Positions 1 through 10,736 of a stretch of DNA of 64,000 nt are shown here, in pieces. The position numbers and the translations under genes are program-made. This DNA is from Ampullaceana balthica (taxonomy: Eukaryota > Mollusca > Gastropoda > Lymnaeidae). Location of the stretch: positions 344,001-408,000 of the forward strand of contig CALYLW010000346.1 in NCBI GenBank assembly GCA_944989445.1. The letters run 5' to 3'. Position 1 is the first letter of the stretch. Every line of letters starts with the position of its first letter. Below the pieces are notes generated by a model, which saw only the letters and a list, made by a program, of their open reading frames with translations, was not told where the DNA came from and searched no databases.

Positions 1-1590
1 ATTTGGTTGGGAAAAGTGCAGCAGGTTGTCCTGATGCAGTCAGATTTTTTGTCTTCTGCAAAATCTTTATACCCGGTTTGTTGCATCTACTCATCGTTGA
101 CAGGTACTTTAAAAACACATGAAATTGATACATGTTAACAAAGCCTTGTGTGACACAAGATGGTCAGCCTGACATGATGCAGTAAGGTCTGTTAATAACT
201 TACACCATGCAATGAAAGAATTAGCAACAAACTAAAATTAGCCACGTGACTGTCTACTTGAAGCAGAAGGATTTCTAAAGGAACTTGAACAACTGGAAGT
301 CGCTATTTTACTTGAAATTCGGGAAACAATTTTAGAAAGGAAGTCTCTCATTGAGTTTGTTAAAAGACAGCATTCTTAATTTGATTCCTATGAAGACAAA
401 GGAAAGGACAAGTCCGTGGTAAAAAAAAAGAGTATGAACAATCTTCAATGCTATCAACAAAAAAAGAGAGAAAATAAAACAAACCCGTAAAAACAAAATT
501 TTTGACTATAAATCCCTTATATATGAGACATAACTAACAGTATTGATTATTTTCAAACGCTACAAACATTGACAGACTGACACCGAGTGATGTCCCGTGT
601 CTTCAGTAAATGGGGGTGGGAGGTGAGGGGGTGTCGGCACGACGGTCGGCGTCAACTCAAACTCACGTGGAAGTGGAAGAAAAAAACAATAACAAACCGT
701 GAATTTGAATTACATACCTCATATAAGGATAAACTAAAATGCATTAATTTAATTACGGTACGTTCGATCGATCTGAAATTTTGATACGATGCATTGTTAG
801 GTTAGACGGGCCCGTGTGCCAAATTTCAGCTCGATCACATCACGGGAAGTGGGTCATTTTTGACTTTTGTTTTTCCGCCCGCCCATGAGATGACGACAGA
901 CAGACAGAGAGAGAGAGAGAGACAGAGAGACAGAGACGGCGGTGAAGTTAATATAAGGGATTTAAAAAGGTCGTCAGTTTGATAAAGTGAAATCACCAAA
1001 ACAGTATTCTCCCCGAGACAAAAGTTTCAAGGTTGAGGTATTTCTGGTAATCATTGACAAACCTTCTTGAGCCCTACAACATCGGTTAGGCCCATATAAC
1101 GACATCCATGAGAAATTTGGCTTTCTTACAAACCTATCTGAGCTCAGGAATTTCGCCGTCCGATGGGCAGCAGCCAAGATAATGGAAGAATATTCAAGTG
1201 ATTTCGAAGACTGCTTACCTTCAGAATTAGTCCAATTTTCAAAACTCTTTAAAAAGTTATTTTCCAGGCTCAGGGTAAGGAAAAGGAAGTACCCCAATGC
1301 CAAACTCAAAACACGTGTACAGAGCTAAACATTTTGCTGCTTTTGAATGAGCTAAATTTCACACAGCTCTTTACAAAATTAAATGTACACATTGCACCTT
1401 TCATCTATCTCTCAATGATGACATCAAACTGCAACTGATAGCAATCCTTCTCAAAGTTGAAAAGAATATAAAATGAGTTAAAATTTGCATGGGACAACGA
1501 AGACTGAATATGCTCTCTCTAATGAGCATTGAAAAGGAACTATTTGTAAGCTTTCTTGGATTCTTGGCTTTACTGACTTGATTGATAACT
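1..1590 (+). pseudogene. Decayed hAT transposase (ZMYM1-like), interrupted by a repeat
   Basis: Conceptual translation of the + strand, with frame changes and stops, gives pieces typical of zinc-finger MYM-type 1-like hAT transposases. Near 90-170 there is LYTRFVASTHR followed by a SLCDTRW-like segment. Near 260-380 there is EAEGFLKELEQLEVAILLEI followed by ERKSLIEFV. Near 1085-1300 there is YNDIHEKFGFLTNL and WAAAKIMEEYSSDFEDCL. Near 1445-1550 there are remnants of the C-terminal dimerisation domain (SFSKLKRI, then RLNMLSLMSIEKEL in another frame). Many stops and frameshifts rule out function. A separate interspersed repeat (about 478-966) splits it. No terminal inverted repeat is visible; the left end lies outside the window. 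Residue matches are from family memory, not a search. Confidence 0.7.
478..966. repeat. Interspersed repeat, 'TAAATCCTTTAT' family, copy 1
   Basis: It runs from 'gactataaatcccttatat' to 'gttaatataagggattta', so the ends are short imperfect inverted repeats (TAAATCC-type). The internal block 'ttacggtacgttcgatcgat' plus 'aagtgggt' recurs in at least four other places in the window (near 16078, 16565, 20985 and 22988). It is a non-autonomous element with no coding capacity, inserted in the hAT pseudogene. A (GA)n tract sits near 900-940. Class unknown. Confidence 0.6.
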
Positions 1591-1605
1591 TAACCATGAG
1601 AAAAA

Positions 1606-2340
1606 TTCGCAAACGAAAGTTGTAGGTTCAAATAATAATAATACATATTTTTCAATAATTTTTTTATTTCAACTAGAGAAAACAATTCGTTACCCCATTT
1701 AAAAAAAGTAAATTAAAAAATACTGAATAACGCGTAATATTATTCTTTATGGTGGAGCGTTCGTAACCACGAAACAGCGTAAGTCGGGAGGGGACCGTCG
1801 TAACCGGGGGACTACCTGTATATAAACATGCATATCACGCCTTTAATAAATATATATAAAACAAAATATTAACTCAAAGACATTGAATTCATAAATTTTG
1901 TCTAGAAAAAACATCAACAAACAAAACCCATCTTTTGATTTTTTTTTAATGATTTTTTTTTGGGGGGGGGGTCGTGAGGTGGGATTCGTCCATGCTGTCG
2001 GTGTGTCTTAAATGGCTTAATATCTTTTAAATCATAAGACACTGCCTCTTTCATGTCCAGCCTTTTTTAAGGATGTCTCAGCTGCGACGTTTCTTTTATT
2101 TTTTTTCCTAATTTGTTTTAATGTTGTTTGTGTGTTGGGACTGTTTTATTATTGCAAGTTAACTGATATTTTTAATAAAAAAAATTCGCGTTTAACGTAT
2201 TTCTTTGTATTTCTTAATTTCATTCGAGATGAAAAAAATGTGTCTTCATTTTTTTCGGACATAAAATCGTACACAGTAAAATTTTAGGCTCGGGTGTCAC
2301 CCCCTGATGAGTGTCACCCGGGGCGACCCGCCCCCTCGCC
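1606..2340. other. AT-rich non-coding stretch
   Basis: No ORF, RNA gene or clear repeat is seen apart from homopolymer runs of T and G (1936-1975). A short GC-rich block, 2284-2359, ends in an inverted-repeat-like terminus (separate entry). Confidence 0.5.
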
Positions 2341-2359
2341 CCCCTAGTGACGCCACTGC
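2284..2359 (-). mobile_element. Solo hAT-like terminus
   Basis: The sequence ends in CTAGTGACGCCACTG, which on the - strand reads CAGTGGCGTCACTAG, followed inward by a G-rich segment and 'GGTGACACCC'. A related terminus (cagaggcgtcacta... ggtgtcaccc) is at 21869-21910. Both resemble hAT ends starting CAG. The other end of this element was not found, so this is an inferred fragment. Confidence 0.4.
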
Positions 2360-2393
2360 AACTCTATTTTTCCAATGAATAAACTATTTAATT

Positions 2394-3337
2394 CATCATC
2401 ATCATCATTTGTCCTTTGAGTTCCTTGTGGAACATAGGGCCTCTGTCAAAGCTCGCCACTCTACACGGTCCCTTGCCAGTCGCTTCAGTTCTTCCCAGCT
2501 CTTCCAAGTCCTTCCAGCCTCGTCCAACATGCTCCGTCTCCATGTACGCTTGGGTCTTCCTCGTTGTCGTTTGCCCTGGGGGTTCCAATCTAAGGCCTGC
2601 CTAGCCCTGCTGTTATCTTTCCTGAGGGTGTGTCCAATCCATCTCCACTTTCTTTCCATGATTTGTTGTTCTACTGTTCTTTGTCCACACCTCTCCCACA
2701 GCTTGGAGTTTTCGACCTTATCGAACCATTTTATTTTCAGAATATTTCTGAGGCATCTGTTAACAAAGGTCTGGAGTCTATTTTTTGTTGTCTGTGTCGT
2801 CCGCCATGTTTCGGATCCATAAAGTAGGACCGTTTTAACATTGGTGTTAAAGATCCTTACTTTTGTTTTAACAGAGATGTTTGTAGATCTCCAGACCTGT
2901 TTAAGATTGGCAAAAGCCTGTCGCGCCAAATTTATTCTTCGTTCGATGTCCTCATCTGTTCCCCCTGCTACAGTGACCACACTCCCAAGGTATACAAAGT
3001 TATTAACTTGCTCCAGGTTGCGGTTTTCTACTTGGATGACTCCATCTTGTAGGAAGTTTATTTTCAAAAATTTTGTTTTTTGAATGTTTATCTTGAGTCC
3101 TACTCTTTTCCCAGTCTCGCTCAAAGCTGTGACTTTGTCTTGCATGTCTTGGAGTCTGTGGGACAGAATGGCCAAGTCATCCGCAAACTCCAAATCTTCT
3201 AGTTTTTGCATTAGGTTCCACTGGATTCCTTTTCCTGAGCTTGCATAAGCTTCTTTTGTGACCCAGTCTAACACAAGAAGGAACAGAAGTGGTGAAAGGA
3301 GGCATCCTTGTTTGACTCCAGTTGTGACATGGAATTC
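2394..3337 (-). mobile_element. 5'-truncated non-LTR retrotransposon (RTE-like LINE)
   Basis: A - strand reading frame of about 310 codons runs from 3330 to 2405. It starts inside the reverse transcriptase (GVKQGCLLSPLLF), continues through the FADDLAIL box (the YxDD catalytic motif) and ends with the C-terminal part typical of these elements (LLYGSETWR, then WRWIGHTLRK and GKRQRGRPKRTWRR). The 3' end carries an ATG/GAT microsatellite (2394-2408), as RTE-type LINEs do. The endonuclease and N-terminal RT are missing. The flanks share 12 bp (AACTATTTAATT, 2382-2393 and 3338-3349). This could be a target-site duplication or simply the surrounding repeat motif. Confidence 0.8.
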
Positions 3338-3349
3338 AACTATTTAATT

Positions 3350-3840
3350 AGGCACCTCTATTTATCCAATGAATTATTTTTTTTTAAATCAAAATTATTT
3401 ACTTAATGGATTAAGATATTTATTACCTAACTCTGTTTACCAAATGGAAACAAAATTTAATTAGCCAACTAAATTTAAGCAATGAATAATTATATAACTA
3501 GCTAACTTTATTTACTTAATGATTACACTATTTAATTAGCCATCTATAAATACCCAATTAATAAATTATGTAATTAATCGAAATTATTTACCTGATGAAT
3601 GCAATAGTTAATTACCCAACTCTATTTACCCAATGGATTCAAAATTTAATTAGCCAAATAAATTTACGCAATGAATGAATTATTTAAATCAGCAAATTCT
3701 ATTTGCGCAATCAATACCTTGTTTAGTTAGCCAATGTGAATTGTTTAACGAATAAACTATTTAATTAGATATATTCTAATTACCCAAACAATTAACTATT
3801 TAATCATCCAATTCTGATTAACCAAATAATTAACTATTCA
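3350..3840. repeat. Degenerate AT-rich tandem repeat
   Basis: Loose copies of a motif like 'aactctatttacccaatg' followed by 'aactatttaattagcc' recur about every 60 bp. The same motif occurs at 2360-2393, so the LINE at 2394-3337 inserted into this array. Copies are diverged and the array looks old. Confidence 0.6.
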
Positions 3841-3845
3841 ATTTT

Positions 3846-4210
3846 TGTTGTTGTTTCCCATAACCTTGTGGTCGTAGGGGGTTCTAATGTTTCCATTAGA
3901 ACTTAATTGGGGCTTGGTAGACTTGGCGGCGCCCATCTCCTCTCCAAGTCAGCGGATGACTTTTTAGCAATAGTCATATATCAATCTTTATAATGTGGAT
4001 TAGCGTGGGCTAGGTCCCACGCACCCCTGCTTGTGTGAGCAAGCGCATTACTGACACTGCTATCCAGCCGCCAGGTCTAATTACCTAGACTATGGGCCTT
4101 TAGTTAATTAAAGAACGTTTTCTCCAGGAGTCTCACCATTCACAACTCATCCGCACCAATCAACCAATCACAAATGAGACCTAATTTTAAAAAAAATTTT
4201 TTTTTAGTAC
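3846..4210. other. Unclassified moderately GC-rich segment
   Basis: This is a locally more GC-rich, non-coding block between two repeat arrays. It looks like an interspersed repeat but shows no tRNA promoter boxes, inverted ends or ORF that I recognise. Confidence 0.3.
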
Positions 4211-4279
4211 TTCCACTAACAAATCAAGTCTGTATACAAAAGACCATTGAACTTTCATAGGGGGGCACTTTAATAGGTC

Positions 4280-4866
4280 CGCCACTGGTGGCACTGACCC
4301 TAACCATGCCACTGTTAGCACTGACCCTAATTACGCCACTGCTAGCACTGACCCTAATTACGCCACTGCTAGCACTGACCCTAACCATGCCACTGCTAGC
4401 ACTGACCCTAACCACGCCACTGTTAGCACTGACCCTAATTACGCCACTGCTAGCACTGACCCTAACCACGCCACTGCTAGCACTGACCATAACCACGCCC
4501 CTGCTAGCACTGACCCTAACCATGCCACTGCTAGCACTGACCCTAACCACGCCCCTGCTAGCACTGACCCTAACCACGCCCCTGTTAGCACTGACCCTAA
4601 ACCACGCCACTGTTAGCACTGACCCTAAACCACGCCACTGTTAGCACTGACCCTAAACCACGCCCATGCTAGCACTGACCCTAACCACGCCCCTGCTAGC
4701 ACTGACCCTAACCACGCCCCTGCTAGCACTGACCCTAACCACGCCCCTGTTAGCACTGACCCTAACCACGCCCCTGCTAGCACTGACCCTAAACCACGCC
4801 CCTGCTAGCACTGACCCTAACCACGCCCCTGCTAGCACTGACCCTAACCACGCCACTGCCAACCCT
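4280..4866. repeat. 27-bp minisatellite, about 22 copies
   Basis: The unit is built on 'GCTAGCACTGACCCTAACCA' plus 'CGCCCCT' and repeats every 27 bp with few changes. A few units are 28 bp ('ctaaaccac'), shifting frame. Because 27 is a multiple of three, open frames appear on both strands (for example 4288-4644); these are artefacts. Each unit contains ACCCTAA. Confidence 0.9.
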
Positions 4867-4869
4867 CCT

Positions 4870-5168
4870 AAATTGGGTAAACATGTCAACATACCTGGGT
4901 TATTTTTTTTTCAAACTTAAATCGAAAGTGGTGGGGATGTGGGGGGTGGAAAGTCATTAAATGTCATGGATGAATTTAGGTCAGCTAAGTTACATGACTG
5001 ACAGGCGAAGGTTTGACACAAAAGTTTTGTGTACCGTAAAGCGTGGGATAAATTTCCTGGGAAAGCTCTCGAGACAATCAAAAGGTAAGATTGCAGTTAA
5101 AGTCTTGATAAACATGCTTCTAAATGACAGTGTTGTTAGCCCATCTTGGTGCGCATGCACCTGGGTCT
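4870..5168. other. Non-coding spacer
   Basis: No supported gene or repeat. Short frames here have no recognisable domains. Confidence 0.4.
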
Positions 5169-5513
5169 TAGTTAATTCTTTGATCGTTTCACTATCCAGG
5201 CCACGTGACCGGTTTGCCATTAGTTTAGTTCTGTTGATGGACGAAACCATTCTTAATCACCGATGCATAGCGGATACAGATTATAAAGACTTTGTTGATG
5301 TGTGTGTGTGTGGGGGGGGGGAATGGGGTCGCCTTTAGAATTGTCATCTATATATATAATTCACCAAAGCGAGTATGTGCAAATGAGCATGATGAATGAC
5401 CCTCGCTGGGGTCGACCAATCCCAGTTGGCAAGCGTAGTGGGTTGAAAAGAGAAAAAAAGGGTGGGGGGGGGGCAACATTGGTTCTTGCGTTCTTCCTTC
5501 GCAGAATAGCATA

Positions 5514-5586
5514 TGATCTGTGGTGTAGTAGTTATCACGCCCACCTTGAACGCGGAAAGTCCTGGGTTCAAGTCCCAGCGGAAACA
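5514..5586 (+). pseudogene. tRNA-Val-like pseudogene or SINE head
   Basis: An A box (TGGTGTAGTAG) and a perfect B box (GGTTCAAGTCC) are present. The D arm (GTG...CAC), the T arm (CTGGG/CCCAG) and a 3' acceptor strand CGGAAAC look like tRNA-Val. The anticodon stem has mismatches, the loop reads CTTGAAC, and the 5' acceptor strand does not pair. A functional tRNA is therefore unlikely. The homologous stretch in copy B (about 41370-41450) lacks it. Confidence 0.45.
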
Positions 5587-5589
5587 TAT

Positions 5590-6055
5590 TTAAATATATA
5601 TATTTTTAAATTCTTGTTTTTGTCCGTTCTTTCCCCCCTATTTAGTGAACATGACTAACCCTTGCTAGTGTTGGCCAATCACAAATATGGTTGGAAATGG
5701 ATGGTAGTAAAGGGTGGGGGCATGTAACAACAACTGCAGTGCGCATGTCTCAACGTTTATTCGCTTTTTTCATTACTTCGTGCTGCTGTTTGTGTCCGTT
5801 CTCTCAACCCCCCCCCTTCCATGCTTTGCACTATCTATGATCAGCAAGTCTGTGGCGTATGCTACACCGCGGGTCGTACCTAGTATTTTTTAATCCAGAT
5901 CAGTACACCCACGCGTGAGTCGCTTGACTAGATACACTCTACATTCAAATAAAAACTACATCTACCGTAACACGCCAACGTAAAAAATATAATGATTACT
6001 CCCTTATAATGCTTCGCTAGTGTGTAGGCAGCGATGTCCCGAAGAAAAGATTATA
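5590..6055. other. Non-coding sequence of duplication copy A
   Basis: No gene. The end (5890-6055) matches 40985-41160 of copy B and is the flank into which the hAT element at 6060 inserted. Confidence 0.5.
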
Positions 6056-6947
6056 TGATCAGTGGCGTAGCTAGGGGGGGTGGTGGGGGCGGTCCGCCCC
6101 GGGCGGCACACGATTTGGGGGCGGCATTTGGGGGCATTTGAAAAGTACAACCCTTTCGGACAACCGCCTCTTTTATTTTGAAAGAGGAAAACCCGGGTGA
6201 AAATAAAATATTCGTACTTTCGAGTCGTAATTAACTGATTCTCAAGAACTTTTTTATTACATACTGTTTGTTATAACTAAAGCATAACCGTTAAGAAATT
6301 TAAAATCGTTTAAAAATTGTATCGATTTGTTTTGAAAATTAAGCGGTATACATCACAGATGACGCTTTTTATAAGAAAACAACACAAAGAACACATCATT
6401 GCTGGACCGAATATACTATTAATATCGCCGCGACAGTTATTGCGTGGATTTTCGACATGCACAGAATGATACGCGAAAAAGCACCCACATGGCATTGTGG
6501 TTCAAATATTGTGTTTAACTTGCAAGTAGTAATTTATATTACTGTTTAAGTTTAAGAAAATTATTCTTATAAGGTAATTTACTAAAAAAAAATAATTATT
6601 TTTTCATTAAAGTAGCACAAACAAAATGTGTGTGTTTCATTAAAATACGTTTATTCACTAAAACTTTTATGCATATTCATATCCTATTAAAGTAATGTTT
6701 AGATAGTTTGAATTAGTCTATTTTAGTGAAAATTATTACGATTTTTCACAAGAAATATTAATCGCGATTGTTGTTTTTTTTTCCCCAAATTTTGCATAAT
6801 GGTGAAAAAATTTTAAGATCGTGGATGGTGTATTCACCATTGAAGAAAATTATATATTGTTTTACCTGTCAACTGTTTGATGATTTTTTTCAAACAAATT
6901 TTAACACGGAAAATAGTTTTAACAAATAGTGGAAATTTAATCTCAAC

Positions 6948-7227
6948 ATAAGTCAACACGAGTTGAGTCTACTGAATAAGTCAACACGAGTTGAGTCTAC
7001 TGAATAAGTCAACACGAGTTGAGTCTACTGAATAAGTCAACACGAGTTGAGTCTACTGAATAAGTCAACACGAGTTGAGTCTACTGAATAAGTCAACATG
7101 AGTTGAGTCTAATGCACAAGTCAACACGAGTTGAGACTACTGAATAAGTCAACACGAGTTGAGTCTACTGCATAAGTCAACACGAGTTGAGACTACTGAA
7201 TAAGTCAACATGAGTTGAGTCTACTGC
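6948..7227. repeat. 28-bp palindrome-cored repeat, 10 copies
   Basis: The unit 'AAGTCAACACGAGTTGAGTC' plus 'TACTGAAT' repeats every 28 bp inside the hAT element, between its left end and the transposase. Each unit holds the inverted repeat TCAAC-ACGA-GTTGA. The related element at 50806-53318 lacks the array. Confidence 0.9.
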
Positions 7228-7381
7228 AGATTCGATCATTTTCCCAATGGAAGGAATTAGAAATAAGAATTGGACATGGTGCAAATTTTGATAATCTACA
7301 ACAACAGAATATTGATAAAGAAATAAGAAAAAATGAAAGGAAATTCTCACAATACTTGATATAATTAGATTCTTAGCAAAA

Positions 7382-8300
7382 CAAAATTTGGCGTTGAGAG
7401 GTCATCGTGAAAGTATTCATGAGGAAGACATCAATTCAATTGAAAATATAGGACATTTTCTAGAGGTTTTGGACTTGTTGGCCAAGCACGACCCAGTATT
7501 ATGTGAATATTTAGTACAAATTAAGATGGGTAATAAATATAGTGTCTCCTATTTGTGGAAAATGATTCAAAATGAATTAATAGACCTATTGAGAGGTGAA
7601 GCGAGAAAAACAATAATGGACCAATTAAAGCAAGCTAAAAACGTTTGTATGATATTTGACAGCTCTCCAGATATTTCCCACAAATATTAAACTAGTCAAA
7701 TTAAAAGATACGTAGTTATTGCTGTTGGCGAAGTTAAAGTTGTAGAATAGTTTATTTACTTTGTAGAAAATAAAGGAAACGCCAAGTTAGAAGGGAAAAA
7801 CATGTGTGTAGGGAAAATTCACAAGACGTGGTCCTATCTTTAGAACATGAAGTACAACGAGAAATGTTTTAATCCATGGATCGAATTATAAAGGAATTAA
7901 AAGAACGCTTTGATCAGTTGCATGTCCATGTAAGAAAATATTCGTGTATAATCCCATGTAACCTACTAAGTGAAGAAATTGAATTTCAAATAAATGATTT
8001 TATTGACATTGATAAAGAACAGTTCCATAATGAAAGAAAAATGATCCAGGTTTTGTGGCTGTACCTATACTACAAAAAGAGGCATTGCGTTGGGAAAATG
8101 GAGGAAAAGGCCAAATTGTCGTATTAGTTTATAAATAAAGCTTAAATATATTGTTTTAATTGCACAATTTGTTTGTGTATTTTGTATTCTAAGAATTTTT
8201 TTAACAATTATTGTTATCAGTGTCGCTAGTTGTGAAAGGAGCTTCTCCAAACTGAAGTTGATAAAAAATTATCTTCGTTCCACAATGAGTGCATGATTTA
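7382..8300 (+). pseudogene. hAT (ZMYM-like) transposase remnant
   Basis: From 7379 to 7690 the frame reads NLALRGHRES, FLEVLDLLAKHDPVL and IFDSSPDISHKY, the N-terminal half of the catalytic region in ZMYM-like hAT transposases. After a stop, 7876-8127 gives IIKELKERFDQL and PCNLLSEEIEFQINDF, and 8215-8300 gives the dimerisation-domain hallmark SCERSFSKLKLIKNYLRST. Stops and missing segments separate the pieces, so it is not functional. The zinc finger and the region before LALRGHR were not recognised. Confidence 0.8.
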
Positions 8301-8303
8301 AGA

Positions 8304-8848
8304 CAGGGGTTGGGAAACCATGGCTCGCGATACAGATGTGGCTCTATTGACGACTGCATCTGGCTCTTATCTTATCTATACAGACGCTCCTTCTATGCAG
8401 AAGATAGTTGCGTCCACAGACCATGACAGATGATCTGTTGGCAAGTGATGCAGCATTCACAGGCCACGGCTTTATGGGTTCCACGCATTACCCAGCCGCC
8501 TAACACTACAGTGTTAGGTACCCATTAGGAGCGGGGTGACTCAGGGACGCCCTAGGCCCCGGGAACAAACCATTGCCTTCACACGGATTCGAACCCGTGA
8601 CCATCGGTACGACAGTCCAGTGCGCTGCCACTCAGACAAATGTTCGACTATTCTTTAAAAAAACGTTTATTCAGATTAATTTGAATTGAATAAACAATAA
8701 ACAGCATAACAATGATATTAAAAAGAATTAAGAGACATAATTATGGTACTTTTAGTGTTGAAATTACACAAAATGCACACATTTACTTGAATTTTTAGTT
8801 TTAAAAATAATGTATGGCTCTCTCAGACAAAAAATTTCCCGACCCTTG
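8304..8848. mobile_element. hAT-type MITE nested in hAT copy 1
   Basis: Its ends are CAGGGGTTGGGAAA (8304-8317) and TTTCCCGACCCTTG (8835-8848), imperfect inverted repeats. An exact 8-bp duplication ATTTAAGA lies at 8296-8303 and 8849-8856. The uninterrupted sequence is seen in hAT copy 2 near 52357 (gtgatttaagacaac). It contains a SINE of the other strand. Confidence 0.85.
8366..8640 (-). mobile_element. tRNA-derived SINE (family 1)
   Basis: Read on the - strand, it begins with a tRNA-like head carrying an A box (GAGTGGCAGCGCACTGG) and a B box (GGTTCGAATCC, about 8588-8598). An unrelated body follows, then a tail 'ggagcgtctgtatagataag'. A 5'-truncated copy is at 48161-48370. It sits inside a MITE that sits inside a hAT element. 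Confidence 0.8.
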
Positions 8849-9397
8849 ATTTAAGACTTCAAAATCTTGCAATATTGTCCATAGAACAAAATATAACAAA
8901 CTATTTAAATTTTTATAGCACAATACACGATTTTTCTACTATGTAAGTTAGGAAAATAAATGTATAAATAATATGTTTACATACTAATGTACACAATTTG
9001 TTTGTGAAAATATAATTAAATCATTTATTTATAAATACAAAATAAAAGCATACTAATTGGTAATTTAATTTTTTGGTGTAAATTTGGAATACGTTTGTCT
9101 CATGTGCAACCTCAGTAACTTTCTTGTAACTTTTTAAAAAAAAGTATCTCGTATTTTTATAAAAAATATTTATTTATAGGTATAACATCTTATTTGGCCT
9201 CCTTTATTGCCACTAACTTAAATATGGCATTCAATGGTAGAAATGTTCGCCACCTTTAGGCCTACTTTGTTTCAATTACAATTATTTATTTATGTTTAAT
9301 AATTTATTAAAAAACATGATACTATCTACTTAGAAAGGGCGACAAATTGGAGACCGCCCCGGGCGGCAAAAGGTCTAGCTACGCCACTGTATATGAT

Positions 9398-10450
9398 GTA
9401 TAAAATAGTTTGAACACCAGGGCAGTGGCTATTCCATATAATGAATATATCAGAGGCGGCCTTGGGGGAGGGGGGGTGCGAGTGATGGGTAGGACAACCG
9501 CTCCAAGTTTCAAGTCTAAAGGGGCACCGGGATATTAGATATTTTTTACGGTAAAAAGCAGTGATGGCGAAACTATGCCAAGCGTGCCACAGTCGGCACG
9601 CAGAGCCTCGTCAACAGGCACGCGTCTAAAATTTACTTCCTTAATCAAACCAGCTAAGCCAGACCCCCATCTTCTGGGTTTATTGGAGTTTTGTCACTTT
9701 GCTATAAATAAGTGGGTTTTTGTTTAAATGTTGGGCTCGTAATGCTAAGCTCTCATCTGACATATACCTTAATAAATACTGTATTTTAGATTTAAAATTT
9801 AAAAAATGACAATGATTTTTAAAGGCATTTACTTATAGAGAGATTAGAATGCTACCATAATATCTGATGTGCTTTTCTCAGTTTTCGAGATCCAAATCTT
9901 CAAGGTTAAGAACTTTATGATCACATGTCTCAGTTCATTTATTATGTTGTTTGTGAAATTGTATGAGGTCTTTTCGCTATTCCGGGACCAACATAACACG
10001 AGATAAAACGTAAACTTTTTCAAAGTTATACGACGATAATTTAGGATGTAGAAAACATTGTATTTTTTACATTGGTATAGAATGTAACTTAGGTGTGGCG
10101 GGCATTGAATGTAAACTTATGTATAGGATCGAGTAACAATATAATTTAGTATGTTTAAAACTCTACTTTGTATTAAAGTGTCAATAAGATAGTATCATTC
10201 CCTAATTTAGATTTATCGAACTTACATATTGAATATATAAAAAATCTAAACAAGAGTACAAATCTGAGATTTGAAGAGACGCTGTTGCTATAGCTATCAT
10301 TGTTGAAGATAAACAAAATCATTAAATGCCTTGTGAATCAAGCGAAACCTGTTTTAAGAATAAATTATGTAAATTTCTCCACACACACCATAACAGCCCC
10401 CAAAAGATACATTTATATAATCTCCCGTTAAGAGCTGGTCAGACTCTCTT
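9398..10450. other. Non-coding part of copy A
   Basis: No gene seen. CAGTGATGGCGAAACTATGC at 9559 resembles a hAT left end, but no matching right end was found. Confidence 0.4.
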
Positions 10451-10457
10451 TAATATT

Positions 10458-10635
10458 AACTTGTCTGTTAAAGACGCCCTTTCTATGTAGAATATTATTG
10501 CATCCTATACCTTTATTCATGGTTTATGTCTAGTCTTGTCTTTTTATTGGAGTGGTGATAGAGTGTTGGTTTTCCTGATTTGATCAGGCAACCCATTTCC
10601 TCATCCGAATTCCGGACGGGAAGAACGAGAATTTG
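10458..10635 (-). mobile_element. SINE-like repeat (family 2)
   Basis: It shares 'ggttttcctga', 'tcaggcaaccca', 'ttccggacgggaag' and the 'gacgc..cttctatg..gaa' tail block with 43615-43810, and with the opposite-strand copies at 24248-24420 and 54222-54296. The head is too decayed to show tRNA boxes. The tail resembles that of SINE family 1. Confidence 0.6.
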
Positions 10636-10736
10636 TATGTATTTATTCTTGATCTGGAAACTATATTTCGTTAATTTATTTTTTAACTCGCGTGCCATTT
10701 GCTTTGTTTACACCACCTCTGTATAATCCAAATTCA

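Larger units (their letters stand above)
6060..9389 (+). mobile_element. hAT DNA transposon, copy 1 (3.3 kb), with TSD
   Basis: Perfect 15-bp terminal inverted repeats, CAGTGGCGTAGCTAG (6060-6074) and CTAGCTACGCCACTG (9375-9389), are followed inward by CCGCCCCGGGCGGC on both sides. An exact 8-bp target duplication, TATATGAT, lies at 6052-6059 and 9390-9397. Eight bases with CAG ends is the hAT signature. Inside are decayed transposase pieces (7382-8300), a 28-bp repeat array and a nested element (8304-8848). The matching position in copy B (about 41150-41175) is empty. Confidence 0.92.

Noticed and set aside
974..1309. 111-codon ORF on the - strand
   Set aside because: The opposite strand carries the hAT transposase similarity; this frame is its shadow.
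4224..4920. Overlapping ORFs on both strands
   Set aside because: Produced by the 27-bp minisatellite; no start context, intron signals or domain.
5514..5586. Functional tRNA gene
   Set aside because: Acceptor stem does not pair and the anticodon stem has mismatches; only promoter boxes and T arm are good.
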